Assembly (NCBI RefSeq): GCF_048544455.1
Contig: NC_133536.1
Coordinates: 197,101,325 to 197,165,324 of the forward strand
Length of the DNA: 64,000 bases
Direction of reading: 5' to 3'
DNA from: Silene latifolia
Lineage: Eukaryota > Streptophyta > Magnoliopsida > Caryophyllales > Caryophyllaceae
In this document: piece by piece, positions 22,228 to 35,382 of the stretch
Layout: the number at the start of each line of letters is the position of its first letter
Numbering within the stretch: the first letter of the stretch is position 1
The notes under the pieces: model-generated
Seen by the model: the letters and a program-made list of their open reading frames with translations, nothing else
Databases searched by the model: none
What the model was told of the DNA's origin: nothing
Made by a program: the position numbers and the translations under genes

Positions 22228-22794
22228 TTAGAAATTACTTTGTAGTTGAAATGTGGTGTTAGGTTCATGGTTTAATACCATGAACCCGAACCTTCTATGG
22301 TTTTCTCCAACCCTCCCTAGGGAGCAATCCATTAATGACAACCCAAATGTAAAGCTTATGCATATAATTTCCTGCATCAACGATGTTCACTTATTGCATC
22401 CATTCCCAATAGCACATTTATTAGCTACATTACCTTTCTTACTTTCTATTATATAAATTTATCTTGTCATTAGAAACTCTATCATCAACCCATACAATCA
22501 AACCAAAAACATTAAGTCAGATGTGTAAGGAATTTTTATTCTCGACTGATGAGTTAAAAAAAAAAGTTATACCGTAAATCAAAACCGAGCTAACGTAGGA
22601 AATGCAACCCCTCGATAGAATACTTCCCAAAGCTGACTCCTCTCACTCTCTGAGGGAACTTCTTTCTTGAGCTGAAAACACCAATTCAAAACGCTACACA
22701 AGTCAAACAAGACATTGAAAATCAACAAAAAAACCTTATATATACTCTACTCCTTTCAACCTACAATAATCATTGGAGCTTCCAACATACTTAT

Positions 22795-23570
22795 ATATTC
22801 CCTCAATTTAGCCAGCTGCATTTCTGGGCTAATTGTATGATCCAGCGATCTAAGATTGTCAAGTACCATCTCCAAGCCTGAATTACTTTTTCATCTAGAG
22901 TTTCCGAGGACATTGTTAATGAAGGCTGAAAAGGAAGAACTATATCTGCTGGCAGTAAATTGGACTTTCCCTCTGATAGAATGAGCAACTGGACATCTGC
23001 TGGCAATTGTATTTTGTAATAATGAAAATCATATTAAACCTGAAAAAACCCTTGAGTTGATTAAACGATAGGTTATAAACTTCAAGATGATACCATTCAA
23101 CGCATTGTGCAAATGTCAGCTAGATAAAGTCCCATCCAGCATTACGACACTGCCTAAAGGGGTCCCCCAAGTTGCAAGTATAGGAGAAAGATGTACACAG
23201 CCCTACTCCTGTGTTTTAGATGACCCAAAATAAAAATTACGTCCAGAAAGCATTTCTGTACTGTAGTTTTTTGAACACTACCTTCTGCAATTCCATCAAG
23301 TTCTTCAATGATCTCGCATTTTCAACTCCTATAGTGTTGAGGGTTCCTGCCCGCAATTGTGTCTCGCCTATGATAACGTGAGAACCTTCAGCCAACTGCA
23401 GAACTCCAGGAACTAATCTGTTGTCCAGCAATAGAAGTGTAAAGAACGGAAGATTGCTAAACGAATATAAGGATGAAAAAGTATTAAACTACATACCTGT
23501 TTGCCTGATAATCCTTTTTGGGGGCAAGGCAAGCAGTATTAAGATACTCAATTGTGAGAGGTATGTGCTG
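22795..23570. repeat. tandem duplication unit 2 (ETG1 3' exons)
   Basis: Partner of 20395-21165. It is joined at its upstream end to the remaining ETG1 exons, so it occupies the original position; unit 1 would be the added copy by position, although unit 1 has the better reading frame. Confidence 0.85.
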
Positions 23571-26322
23571 TGTGAAAGGGAGTAGTTTCTTCATAGTAAG
23601 AGTGAGAGGGCTCGCAAATATTGATGCAGTTTCCTTGCTAAAGCCAGTTAGGTTAAGTGAAAGCTTTCCCACAGCTACAGCATCAACTCTATCATGAACC
23701 TGGAAATACGGACGCATGAACAAGCTTAAGCTACCATGTAGGAGCAATTTAGAATACAAAAATTTTAGAAAAAAATATATATATCATGAGTTCATGACAT
23801 AGAGCTACAATAAATTCAAGGAGTGACCATTTACACTCCTTGGTTTAACAAGATTGCAGATCTTGTTGCAAAAGTTAAAAATGGGATTTGACAGCAATAT
23901 CTTCAAGTTTCAAGTCTTACCAACACACAAGCCCTAAACACTTGTCATAATTAGAAAGCCTTGTACAAACGATAAATACTTGTATAGTTCTCATTTAATT
24001 ATACAGTTCAGTGGTTCGTTTCATGTTTAAGACTGTCCCTTTCCAATGCTTGTACTCTTGTAGATCATGCAACTCTAGAGACAATCATTATAACTATGAG
24101 CATAAAAACTAACCCGAGAAAATAAGTGCAACAACAGAAACTGAGCAGCTACTCCATCATTTCCAAGAACTGTCGTGAGGTGAGTAAGCAAGCTGTCCCT
24201 TATGCTTTTGATCAGTGAAGGATTAGGCTACAAGTAACCACATCGAAGTTAACATGTAATCCAATAAGAATGAGACTGCAAAAAGAAAACACAAGCCAGA
24301 ATACAAAGGTGTATAATTACTTCACTCAAGGGTGAGCCCTAAACAAAGTCGTTCACATCAAGCTTCCTGTGCGCAATACAGTGGATACGTGGTACCTGCA
24401 AGATGAACTAGTTAAATTGACTTGGCTACCAACAAAGCATTTAGAAACATCCTTTGTGCAAATACGGGAGGTTTTCAAACTCAAAGTCATCAAAGCATGA
24501 AGCAAAGGTTGAGTAATAAGTTGACATCTGTGGAAAAAAAAATTATTTTCCGGGTATTAGATCCTTGTAGGGTTACCAATGAATCCACAGGTTCTACGAC
24601 TCCAACAGATGTCATGGAACGTAGCTATATGAGACATAAGAACTTTCAAATCAGAATCCAAGATGCAGCTTGCAAACCTTCACTGGGGGTTATTGTGCCA
24701 ATTCATCTTCATAAAGGCTGCTGGACAGCTGATCAGCCTCTTTCTGGTTTACACTTAGCTCTGAATCAAAACTGAGGACTCCAATAAACTCAAAGATTTC
24801 ATTCAGTTTTATATCAGACTCAGGTGAGTTTTACACCTGCACAGAGAAAGGTGCAAATACGTGTTCAATATTAAGCTATAGCAATATACAAGAACATTTT
24901 CAAGTGAAATTTTTCTACATCGACCACAAACTGTAAACTGCTTAGTGATTGTGAAGCCTACCTTAACCAGACAAGGAAAACATGATGCGTCAAGATCAAA
25001 TCGCGGAGAAAAGGCAGCAGAGGTTATCTCCATTTACCAAGTTTAGCTGCACTTCAGATGAGGAAGGACACCCCTCTTCTCTCTGTGGATAATAAGAAAT
25101 ACTTGAAGAGGCGAGAAATATTCACACACTATTTACTTGGAAACACAGGGAGGGAAAGTACCTAAGTTCTTCGACCAAGCGGTCCCTAGGTTGCAATACT
25201 GTAAAAATCAGGGTTGCATAAGGAGTTGAAAACTAAAGAGTGTCCATTTTAAGAAATCAAAGCTAAGATCGCAATTGAAAATATAGAAATCACAAACGAC
25301 TTTTCTGAACATTGACTTTTTGACTCATTACTCTCCTCAACTAAAGAGCCTCAACAAATTTACCAAACATGATACACCGGATCACATAAAACGTCGTGAT
25401 TCGATTGTAATAGTGAGTACTTCATAAAAAAAATAAGATGGGGTTCACTCACCATCTTGTACAGGGAGAAACCTCAAAGAGACAAGAACCTTAGGTTAGT
25501 CTAATACAGAACAAGAAAGAGCATAGTAGCTATATACATCCTCAAACCATAAAAACTAAGTAGTTTCCTTGTAGATTATAGACGTCTGTAAAAGAGACCA
25601 TATATCCGGAACAGTAGTAGAATCCTAGTACCCATCCCAAGCTCATCAAGGCACACAAAGCTAATATAGAGCTCGAAATTTATTAGAACCCCTAATATTC
25701 AGGAATCAAAACATATGCTCTTTACTGTTTTTCCCATCACCCATCATTACAGAAACATCAAAGCCTAGCAAGCTCTACAGGAGCACCAGCTTCATCGACA
25801 TCCCTCAGACTCACAATACATAACAAAGCAACAAGAGTTTAATTGTCGAAAACCCAATGCCTTAAATAAGTTTAAAATTTCAGAGAAACATATAGCACCC
25901 TATCGATCACATTGTGTATGCAACATGCAATTCTATTACTATTACTCGGGACAAATAACAACAGAACATAACAATTTTGATCATATTCATCTCGTATATG
26001 GTAAGGTATGTCATACGTATAGCAATACACAACCATTTTCAATATGGTCATCATCTTCATACAAAACTTCACTTGACACAATCACCTCAATCATATTTTC
26101 AGCCTTTCTTTATTATACAAACATAACCAGCACATTCTAGTTTCAAAATTCAAACAAATTATAGGTAAAGTTCGACAATTTCAAATCTTGCCACCACAAA
26201 TGTGCATCCTATAACTAAGATGAAGCTCAAAAAAAAAACTGAAACTTACAGGGACACAATAAAGCAAGCGACGATCCCATAACCGCATATCAGGGGTCAA
26301 AGCCATTTGAAGCTGACAAACA
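22800..26322 (-). pseudogene. ETG1: ETG1/MCMBP (MCM-binding protein), intron-bearing pseudogene
   Basis: Exons in order on the minus strand: LTPDMRLWDRRLLYCVPV (to 26250, donor GTAAG); SAAFSPRFDLDASCFPCLVK (about 25040-24960); SPESDIKLNEIFEFIGVLSF with DSELSVNQKEADQLSSSLYE (about 24830-24660); VPRIHCIAHRKLDVNDFV (about 24396-24340); SLIKSIRDSLLTHLTTVLGN with DGVAAQFLLLHLFSRV (about 24232-24115); VHDRVDAVAVGKLSLNLTGF with PLTIEYLNTACLAPKKDYQA (about 23700-23495); then the exons repeated at 20400-21010. The family is MCMBP/ETG1, which binds MCM2-7 and is needed for replication and sister-chromatid cohesion. In-frame stops appear where the family has Y (V-stop-NSPESD), after DELAQ, after NDFV, and at V-stop-YDFHYY in the last exon. 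The N-terminal exon is not found. Confidence 0.85.
23139..23243 (-). mobile_element. Au-type SINE fragment in ETG1 intron, copy 2
   Basis: Same SINE fragment as at 20729-20832, at the same intron position. It therefore inserted before the exon block was duplicated. Confidence 0.65.
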
Positions 26323-26596
26323 TCTGAATATGGAGATATGGAGTATCCAGCAGATATACTCAATTAGGATGGTCAATTCTATTACGTTAAGCTGTGAATC
26401 ACCATTCGGAAGATATTTGAAAACACTCAAACCAGCGATTTATGAGCAGAAAGAAGGTGAATTGGCTAATTGGAGTTCGGAAAGGATATTGAGGTGTTAG
26501 AATTAAGTTCCTCCATTATGGAGTAGATGTTTCTTGTTGAAACATAATCGGATGAGTTACTAACTTACCCATAACTTACTTTACATTGATAAGGTA

Positions 26597-27652
26597 TCTA
26601 TCTATTCTATATTCTATATCAATACTATATATTAATTTCAGAAACCAAGGGACTTCCATGTAATTAAATAAATCTATACACATTAATTATACTATATAGT
26701 TTTAAATTCACTAAAGACCGTGTGATGGATGGACCAACAAGGGACTTCAATGTAAATATTATATATTTTTGGTTAAAAGTATAAATTTAGAGAATATTAG
26801 AATATGGCGAGTTTCCTTAAATAAACGGGTCCCACTTATGGTATTAATTAGTACTCCGTATATAAATATGTTAATTATTTAACATACATAAATATAATAT
26901 AAGTATATGTTATATTTTGGAAACTATTTAAAGGTAAGTAAATCAATTCAGATTTCCAAAAAATATAATATTCCATAATTCATTAGATTTGTAATTTAAT
27001 TAATAAATAATAATGATTGCTCTTAAATAATATTCTAATTTAATATTTCAGATTTATTTAAATATATAATTCTAATACAACTAGATAATCAACTATTATG
27101 ATAGTAACGTTCCATGTGAGTAGTAAAAGCAACAATTATATATAGCAACGGGAGTAGTGAAAGTCATACTACAGCAACGGGAGTAGTGAAATTAACAATA
27201 AGTGATAGAAAAAATAATGATGGCGGGAGAAGTGAAAGTAATAGTAGTCCTAACACATTTAATGAAAGTAACAGTAAGAACAACAGAAAGAGTATGAAAA
27301 ATTAACTAACAATTCGATTTTAAGAAAATATTAATTTATTTAAATATACGAGCTTGACAAAACTAACGGGTTAACCGTAAAAATAGCAGGAATATTAAAA
27401 CAAACAACAGTAACCGAAGAAGTAGTGAACGTAATAGTATTAACAGGGGATGTAGTGAAAGTAATAATATTTAACAGCGGGAGATGTGAACGTGTCTCAT
27501 AATTTGTTGATTAATTTTACCTCTCATCATAATTTTAATATATAAATTGTAAATATATGTGTTAACCAAATTTATAGAAATTATATTTCATAGAAAATAA
27601 AATTTAAATGTTAAATAAAGGTAGCCCGGGCGTAGCCGGGCACCAAACCTAG
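26597..27652 (+). mobile_element. non-autonomous Helitron
   Basis: The 3' end has a 6 bp GC stem (GCCCGG and CCGGGC at 27624-27641) followed by accaaaCCTAG ending at 27652, with T next. The proposed 5' end is TC after A at 26596 (tctatctattctatattcta), a TCTATA-rich start usual in plant Helitrons. The 1056 bp interior is AT-rich, with several gggagtagtgaaagtaa-like units at 27148-27490 and no coding frame. The 3' end is firm; the 5' end could lie up to 20 bp to either side because ctat units repeat there. Confidence 0.68.
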
Positions 27653-27792
27653 TAAAAGTATAATCCAGAAACCACTAAACATAAATTGTACACGTGTCAA
27701 GCTCACAATGAATTTTTTCCCGCCTATGCATTACACTGTATAACACTAATCCAAAACCTAATGGTACTTTTTAACTTCGCCGTCATTTCCTA

Positions 27793-27989
27793 CCATTGGT
27801 CTCCCTTGTGACGGGTTACCATTTGTGACGGATATTTTGTGAGATAAAATTGTAACAAAATGGGTTAATGGAGAAAGGGGACCACATAAATAGTGTTGCA
27901 GAGAGAGAAAAAGTGGGTACATTGTGAGGTGAAATGGTATCCATCTTCAACTTGTGGTGGATATGTCATGTTTTCAATGAGAATTTGTG
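27793..27989. mobile_element. MULE-type MITE with perfect 9 bp target duplication
   Basis: A 197 bp element between exact copies of CATTTCCTA (27784-27792 and 27990-27998). The body shares ggttaccatttgtg, cggatattttgtgag, ggagaaaggggaccacat and gtgttgcagagagagaaaaa with the element at 51584-51775, which also has a 9 bp duplication. A 9 bp duplication fits Mutator-like transposases. No coding capacity. Confidence 0.85.
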
Positions 27990-28152
27990 CATTTCCTATA
28001 CAAAGATAAAAGTCAACCCATATTCCTCGATAAATAATTTCTTTCATTACGGAGTATTTATTTGTTAATGCAATAATTGCTGATTCCAATAACATCAATT
28101 GTTGTTCTCTCCCAATCAAATCATTCATAAATAATGTAAGATTTACGGAGTT

Positions 28153-29560
28153 TGATGAGCTCCTATTTCTACTACATTTTGGCACTATTTTGAGCTCAAT
28201 TGGTAACATTTAGGGGTGGTTTATGACGATTTTTACATTGTTTAAACAATTCCGAGTGCTTTGCCATTTAGCATGGTTCAAGTGAAGATCAAGAAGCCAA
28301 TAGATAGAAGAGAAATGTCCAAGGAAGAGCCAAGAACAAGCTTGAAAAAATGCACCAAGAAAGCCTTCCAAAGGATCAAAGGAATCACGAAAGAAAGGCG
28401 GAATCCAGGAGCAAACTCGCACCGTGCGAGTTTTCCAGACCCAGAACTCGCACGGTGCGAAAAATCTGGGTTTGATGGCTTTTGTTTCCGTTTTGTATTA
28501 CGGGTCTTCCCCTTTATTAAGCCCATTGATTACTAGGTTTTGGGGGTTATAAATAGGAAGTTTGCAATTAGGTTAAGCATATTTTGTTCACTTTAATTAA
28601 TCAAGGTTGTAATTTGGGAATATTTTCATCTTTTGAATTGGGTATTAGATCTAATTATGGAGAACTAATCTCCTCTCTTAATCCGGCTCAAGGCTTAAAC
28701 TTTGGTTGTAAGATCTTTTAATCTTTCTTTAATCTTAATTATCATTGTTAATCCTTTTGTGTTTATTGTTTGAATTTTGGAATCCTTGTTTATATTGAGT
28801 AATTAAGTGTGATTTCCTTGTTGCTTAATTAATCAAGTTCCTTAATTTATTGTTGTTGAGATTATTAAGTGTGATTTCCTTGTAATCTCATCTTTGCAAC
28901 ACCTTGTTATTATGCTAATGAATGTGATTTCTTCTTGGCTTAATTAGCAAGTAAAGGATTAACTTATAATTGGGCATTAATTGTGATTTCATTGTGTCTA
29001 ATTACCCCTATTGAATCTCTTGTGCTCATATCTTCTTATTAATTTGTCCAATGTATGTGATTTCTACTTGGTAGAATTGATAAGTTGGGTTATTTGATTA
29101 AGTGTGATTTCCTTGTCATTTGGCCATTATTAAGGAGATTTAGAAGATTTATCTTCACAATAGGGTGATAATATATAATTGAAGGATTGATTGAAGGGTT
29201 TTGTCAACTAAAGTGCCAAACTTTGAGTCGGGTTAAGTCTTTCTTAATATTGATTAATTTCCATCTTAAACTCTTGATTGTTTACTTGCTTTGCACTCTT
29301 GTTTGAATTTGCCTTGCTTTTGTTACAATTAAAACTCAACCCAAACCCCCCCCCCCCCCCCCTTTTTATTTACTTGTTGTTATTGTTGTCACAATTGTTC
29401 TAATTACTCTTTTAATTTCACTTTTGCAAAACCCATCTTCTCTTGGGTTCGACCCCTTGCTTGCTATTTTACTAGTTTATAATTAGTGCTAATTAGTGTG
29501 TTTAGTGGTATATAAATTGTTAATTTGGCCGTCTTTTAGTGCGACATTTTAGGCGTGTCA
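28153..29560 (+). repeat. 5' LTR of the Athila element
   Basis: Starts TGATGAGCTCC and ends GGCGTGTCA. Within it lie a pair of CTCGCAC-GTGCGAG palindromes (28418-28461), six imperfect copies of AGTGTGATTTCCTTGT (28807-29115), a promoter-like TATAAATAGG at about 28549, and a C run at 29347-29362. No host gene. Confidence 0.95.
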
Positions 29561-29565
29561 AATTT

Positions 29566-29582
29566 TGGCGCCGTTGCCGGGG
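29566..29582 (+). promoter_or_regulatory. Athila primer-binding site (tRNA-Asp)
   Basis: TGGCGCCGTTGCCGGGG lies six bases after the LTR and is complementary to the acceptor end of plant tRNA-Asp, the known primer of Athila-like elements. Confidence 0.9.
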
Positions 29583-29644
29583 AAGGTAACGGTTTTGCTA
29601 GTGATTGTTATTTGTGTTTTTAGGATAGTTGTGTTAGTTAGTCT

Positions 29645-32600
29645 TTGTTTCTTGTTGTTAGTGTCTTTTTCATCACTTGTGTGAACTTTTTGATTGTGTG
29701 CTCTTGTGTAGTATTGTTTATGGTCAATACTAGGAACTCAAGAGAACCACTTTTTCCTTCCGACCCGGAGATTCAAAGATCACTTGCTTGGATAGGAGGA
29801 GGTATTAGAAGAGACAACCCGATTATTGAAGAAATTGATCCCGGTTTTCAACAAGACCAAAGAGAAGATAACAACATCCCTTTTGAACAACCCATACCCA
29901 TTCAAATCATCATGGGTGATCGTGAGGACGACCAACCACTTGGGCATGGTGAAAGAGAGAACCCACGACGTGGTATAACTATTAAGGAACTTACCGCCCC
30001 GAATCTCACACAAGTACCCTTGTGTATCTCCTTTCCGGCCTTGGCGGAAAATGCTACCTTTGAGTTGAAGTCCGGGCTCATTCACCAATTGCCCCAATTC
30101 CATGGGCTTAGCACGGAAGATCCCAACAAGCATCTCAACAAATTTCATGTTGTTTGCTCAAGCATGAAGCCAAATGGGGTTACCGATGAGCAACTTCAAC
30201 TAAGGGCTTTTCCTTTCTCACTCAAGGACGCGGCCAATGATTGGCTTTATTATCTCCCTACCGGGAGCATCACCACTTGGAATCAAATGAAGAGGGCTTT
30301 CTTAGAAAAGTATTTTCCCGCTAGTCTCTCATCTCAATTGAAGAAAGAAATAAGTAATGTTGAACAATTGGATGGGGAGAACTTGTATGAGTATTGGGAG
30401 AGGTTTAAACAACTTCTTGCTAGTTGCCCATACCATGGGTATACCGACCACGACCTTCTCTTGAACTTTTGTGGTGGTTTACTTGAGGATGATGCTAGGA
30501 TGATTAAAGCCGCCACCCAAGGTGGAATTGAATACATGTCGGTCCAAGAAGCAAATGAGTTGATTGAAAGGTTGGTAGGAAGCTCTAGGAATTTTGGGAG
30601 GAGAATTAAGAAGTCAAGTGGAACATTCTCTTCAAGGCAAGGTTCCAACCATATGGAGGAGAAAGTTGACTTTCTCACTAATTTGGTGAAGGAACTTACA
30701 AAAGGTGGTGGGAGTACTTCTCATGTGAAATTTTGTGGTCTTTGTAATGACCCAACTCATCCCACCGATGGGTGTCCATCTTTGCAAACGGAGGAAGCAA
30801 TTGAAGCGGTGAAGGCTATTGGTTTTAGGAAGTTTGACCCCTATTCTAACACTTACAATGAAGGTTGGAAATCTCATCCAAATATGGGGTGGGGTGGAAA
30901 CCAAAATCAAAACCAAAATCAAAATCAAAAAGAGGCTTCAAACTCTTCATTTCAAAAGCCAAATCAAAGCCAAAACCAATCTCAAAATTCCTTGGAATAA
31001 ATGATGAAAACACTTGCTATGAGTCAAATGACAATGCAAAAAGAAAGCCAAGCCTTGCTACAAAATACCAAGGAAATTCAAAATGTCGTGCTTCAACAAA
31101 ACCGACTCACCGACTCTAGGTTTGTTAACCTTGAGACCCAAGTTGGTCAAATCCTCACTACACTCAATTCTCAACCCAATCAAGGAGGGAGTCTCCCTTC
31201 TCACACCATTCCTCCACCCAACAAGGAACAAGCAAAAGCGGTCTCTTTGAGGAATGGTAGAGAGTTGGAAGAGGCACCCAAGGCTCCTAAGAAGACAAGA
31301 CCACTTCCTATTGTTCATGAAGTGGAGGATGTGATTGAAGATGAAATTGAGGTGGTAGTGGAACAAGGGGAAGCATCTACACCTCAACACGTGAGGGTGA
31401 ATGAACCGCTTCCGGAATATGAGCCACAAGCTCCATTTCCAAGTGCTTTGAATGATACAAGGATAGTTGACAAGAAGACTTCAAGCCTTTATGATATCTT
31501 TCGTAAAGTGGAGGTAAACATTCCTCTCCTTGATCTTCTTAGTAGTGTGCCCAAGCATGCAAAATTTTTGAAAGAGTTGTGCACTACTAAGAAGACCAAC
31601 AAGGCTAAGAGCATGAAAAAGGTAATGGCTAGTGAACATGTGTCGGCAATGTTTCAAAAACGGTTGCCACAAAAATGTAGTGACCCGGGCATGTTCACCA
31701 TCCCTTGTAAAATTGGTGATTTGGATTGTCAACATGCTATGCTTGATTTAGGTGCATCCATTAATGTCTTGCCCAATTACCTTTATGAGTCACTTAAGTT
31801 AGGACCTTTGAAACCGACTCGGACGGTCATTTCTTTGGCCGATAGGTCCAATATCTATCCTAAAGGGGTTGTGGAGGATGTCTTAGTGAATGTGGGGGGA
31901 ATGCTTTTCCCCGCCGACTTCTATGTGATTGAAATGGAACCCGAGAAAGGTTCCACTCCCATTTTGTTGGGAAGGCCTTTCATGAGAACTTCTAACACCA
32001 AGATTGATGTATCTAGTGGACGCCTCACAATGGAATTTGAGGGGGAAAAGATTGAGTATAGCATACATGAGGCTATGAAATACCCATCCGAGACTTCATC
32101 TTTGTGTTTTCTTGAAATTTTTGAGCCAATTGTGCAAACCGTGTATGAATTGTGCAAAGTTGATCCATTAAATGTTGTTTTGACTAATGGATTGGTTGGA
32201 GAGGATACGGGATATGCTTTGTCTTGTGATTTGCAGGAAAAAATCAAGGACTTAGAGGAAAATCCCCCAATGGAAGAATGGGAAGAAAAGGAAGAAATCC
32301 GGAAGACAGTAGCGAAAACTCGCACCGTGCGAGTTTTGGGGATGAGAAACTCGCACCGTGCGAGTTTGGTCCTGTCCAGGAACTTTTCTTCCTTTCTTCC
32401 AAATTGTTAGAAGAGCTACCAAAGGAGAAACCCGTTCCCTCTATTGTCAAGCCTCCTACTGTTGAATTGAAGCCCTTACCAAGCCACTTGAAGTATGCAT
32501 TTCTAGGAAACGAAGAAACTTTACCGGTGATTATTTCAAGCAAGCTTACTAAGGAGCAAGAAGAGGCTCTCATCCGGGTTCTTAAGCAACACAAGGAAGA

Positions 32601-35382
32601 AATTGGGTGGACAATGGCCGACATCAAAGGCATTAGTCCCACCTTATGCATGCACCGAATTCTTCTTGAAGATGAAGCAAAGCCCGTCCGACAACCACAA
32701 AGGCGTTTGAACCCTCCAATGATGGATGGTGTGAAGAAAGAGGCACTCAAACTCCTTTATGTAGGTATGATCTATTCTATCTCCGATAGTCAATGGGTTA
32801 GTCCAACCCAAGTTGTCCCAAAGAAATCCGGGCTAACGGTAGTTGAGAATCATGAAGGTGTTTTGACCCCCACTCGAGTTCAAAATGGGTGGAGGGTATG
32901 TATCGACTACCGTAGGATAAATGTCGTGACCCGAAAAGATCATTTCCCGCTTCCCTTGATGGATCAAATGTTGGAGAGGTTAGCGGGAAAGGCTTTTTAT
33001 TGCTTTTTGGATGGCTACTCGGGGTATTTTCAAATCCCAATCGCACCCGAGGACCAAACAAAAACAACTTTTACATGTCCCTTTGGAACGTTCGCCTATA
33101 GAAAGATGGCTTTTGGTCTTTGTAATGCTCCGGGAACGTTCCAAAGGTGCATGATGAGTATCTTTTCGGATCATGTTGAGGACTTTATTGAGGTATTCAT
33201 GGACGATTTCACCGTTCATGGCCAATCTTTTGAGGATTGTTTGAGTCATCTCACTTGGGTCTTGCAAAGATGTATTGAAACCAACCTTGTACTCAACCAT
33301 GAAAAGTGTCATTTTATGGTTGAGGAAGGAATAGTGTTGGGACATGTTGTTTCCTCTAGGGGAATTGAGGTTGATAAGGCAAAGGTCGATACCATTCGCA
33401 CCTTGCCTTATCCTACTAATGTGCGTGAAGTGAGGTCTTTCCTAGGTCATGCCGGGTTCTACCGGCGTTTCATTAAGGATTTCTCCAAGATTGTCGCTCC
33501 TCTATGCAAGCTACTTCAAAAGGATTGTGAATTTGTCATGAGTGAAGAATGCAAGGGAGCTTTTGATATGCTCAAGGAGAAGCTTATTTCGGCACTTATT
33601 TCGGCACCTATAATTCAACCTCCCAATTGGAATGAACCGTTTGAGATAATGTCGGATGCAAGCAATTATGCCCTTGGCGCGGTACTTGGCCAAAGGGTAG
33701 GAAGAGCACCTCATGTTATTCAATATGCATCGACAATGATGAATGAGGCTCAAAGGAATTATACAACTACCGAGAAAGAATTTCTTGCGGTGGTGTTTGC
33801 CTTAGAGAAATTCCGATCTTATATCCTTGGAGCCAAGGTCATCATCTTCACGGATCATGCCGCTTTGAGGCACCTTGTCTCTAAGAAAGAATCCAAGCCC
33901 CGTTTGATGAGATGGGTACTACTCTTGAGTGAGTTTGACGTTGAACTCAAGGACAAGAAAGGCTCCACCAACACGGTGGCGGATCATCTTAGTAGAATCA
34001 TCCAAGAAGACTCCTTGATACCACAAAGTTCAATAAAGGAGACCTTCCCGGATGAAGCCCTTCTTGCCTTGATGTCTACCGAACCTTGGTATGCACATAT
34101 CGTGAATTACTTGGTCTTGGGCAAATTTCCACCGGGTTTGACTCGACATCAAAGAGACAAAATCAAGAGTGATTCCAAATACTATGTGTGGGATGATCCT
34201 TATTTGTGGAAATTTTGTGCCGATCAAGTGATAAGGAGGTGTGTGTCGGACACCGAAATCATGTCAATTCTTCGGTTTAGCCACGAGTATGCTTGTGGGG
34301 GTCATTTTGGAGCCAAGAAAACGGCTAGAAAGTTGTTGGAAAGCGGTTTCTTTTGGCCCACACTCTTCCGTGATGCCCATGCCATAGTCAAGACTTGTGA
34401 TAGATGCCAAAAACTTGGCAATATCTCAAGGAAAGGAGAAATGCCCCAAACCCCAATGCTCTATTGCGAAATCTTTGATGTGTGGGGTATTGACTTTATG
34501 GGGCCATTTCCCGCATCTTATGGCAACATCTACATACTCTTGGCGGTGGATTATGTCTCCAAATGGGTGGAGGCCAAAGCCACCAAGACCGACGATGCCA
34601 AGGTGGTTGGAGAGTTCCTCAAGACTAATATTTTCTCTCGGTTTGGGTTTCCCAAAGCATTGATAAGTGACCGCGGCACGCACTTTTGTAACAAAGCTAT
34701 TGGTGCCCTTCTCAAAAAGTATGGGGTGATTCACAAAGTCTCAACGGCCTATCACCCTCAAACCAACGGCCAAGCCGAGGTTTCCAATAGGGAGATAAAG
34801 GCCATCCTTGAGAAAACGGTAAATCCCGATCGCAAAGATTGGAGTTCGAGATTGGATGATGCCTTGTGGGCCTATCGCACGGCTTACAAGATACCGATTG
34901 GGATGTCACCGTACTGACTAGTTTTTGGGAAGCCATGTCATCTACCCGTGGAGATTGAACATAGGGCCTATTGGGCGGTTAAATCCTTCAATTTGCAATT
35001 GGATGAAGCGGGACTCCATAGGAAGCTTCAACTTCATGAATTGGAAGAGATTAGGAATGAGGCTTATGAGAATGCATCAATCTACAAGGCTAGGACAAGG
35101 GCATGGCATGATAATATGATTGCAAGAAGAGTTTTTCAATTGGGAGAGAAAGTCTTGCTTTTTCAAAATAGGCTTAGACTTTTCTCCGGGAAATTGAGGT
35201 CTCGATGGATGGGACCGTATGAAGTGGTGAATGTTTTTCAACATGGAGTAATAGAAATCAAGTGTTTGAAGACCGAGAAAGTCTTGAAAGTGAATGGGCA
35301 AAGACTAAAGCATTATCATGAAGGAATTGAAGTGGGTGAAGTGGAAACACTCCATCTTGTTGATCCAATCTACTCAAATTGA
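29645..35382 (+). mobile_element. Athila gag-pol coding region
   Basis: Domains in order with approximate positions: capsid-type gag (29900-30600; FHVVCSSMKPNG and WNQMKRAFLEKYFP are the gag core), a CxxC-type finger with a downstream asparagine/glutamine-rich tail (30730-31000), aspartic protease (31680-32050; MLDLGASINVLP and the ILLGRPFM flap partner), reverse transcriptase (32700-33330; [23 protein letters not shown] and FMDDF as the catalytic box), RNase H (33600-34000; [33 protein letters not shown]), and integrase (34250-35000; zinc-binding H-C region, [37 protein letters not shown]) with a C-terminal chromatin-side tail. The RT and IN motifs are of the Athila/Tat type. Confidence 0.93.

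Noticed and set aside
28261-28536. Open frames on both strands in the Athila LTR (again at 39097-39372)
   Set aside because: Part of the LTR and its palindrome pair, not separate genes.
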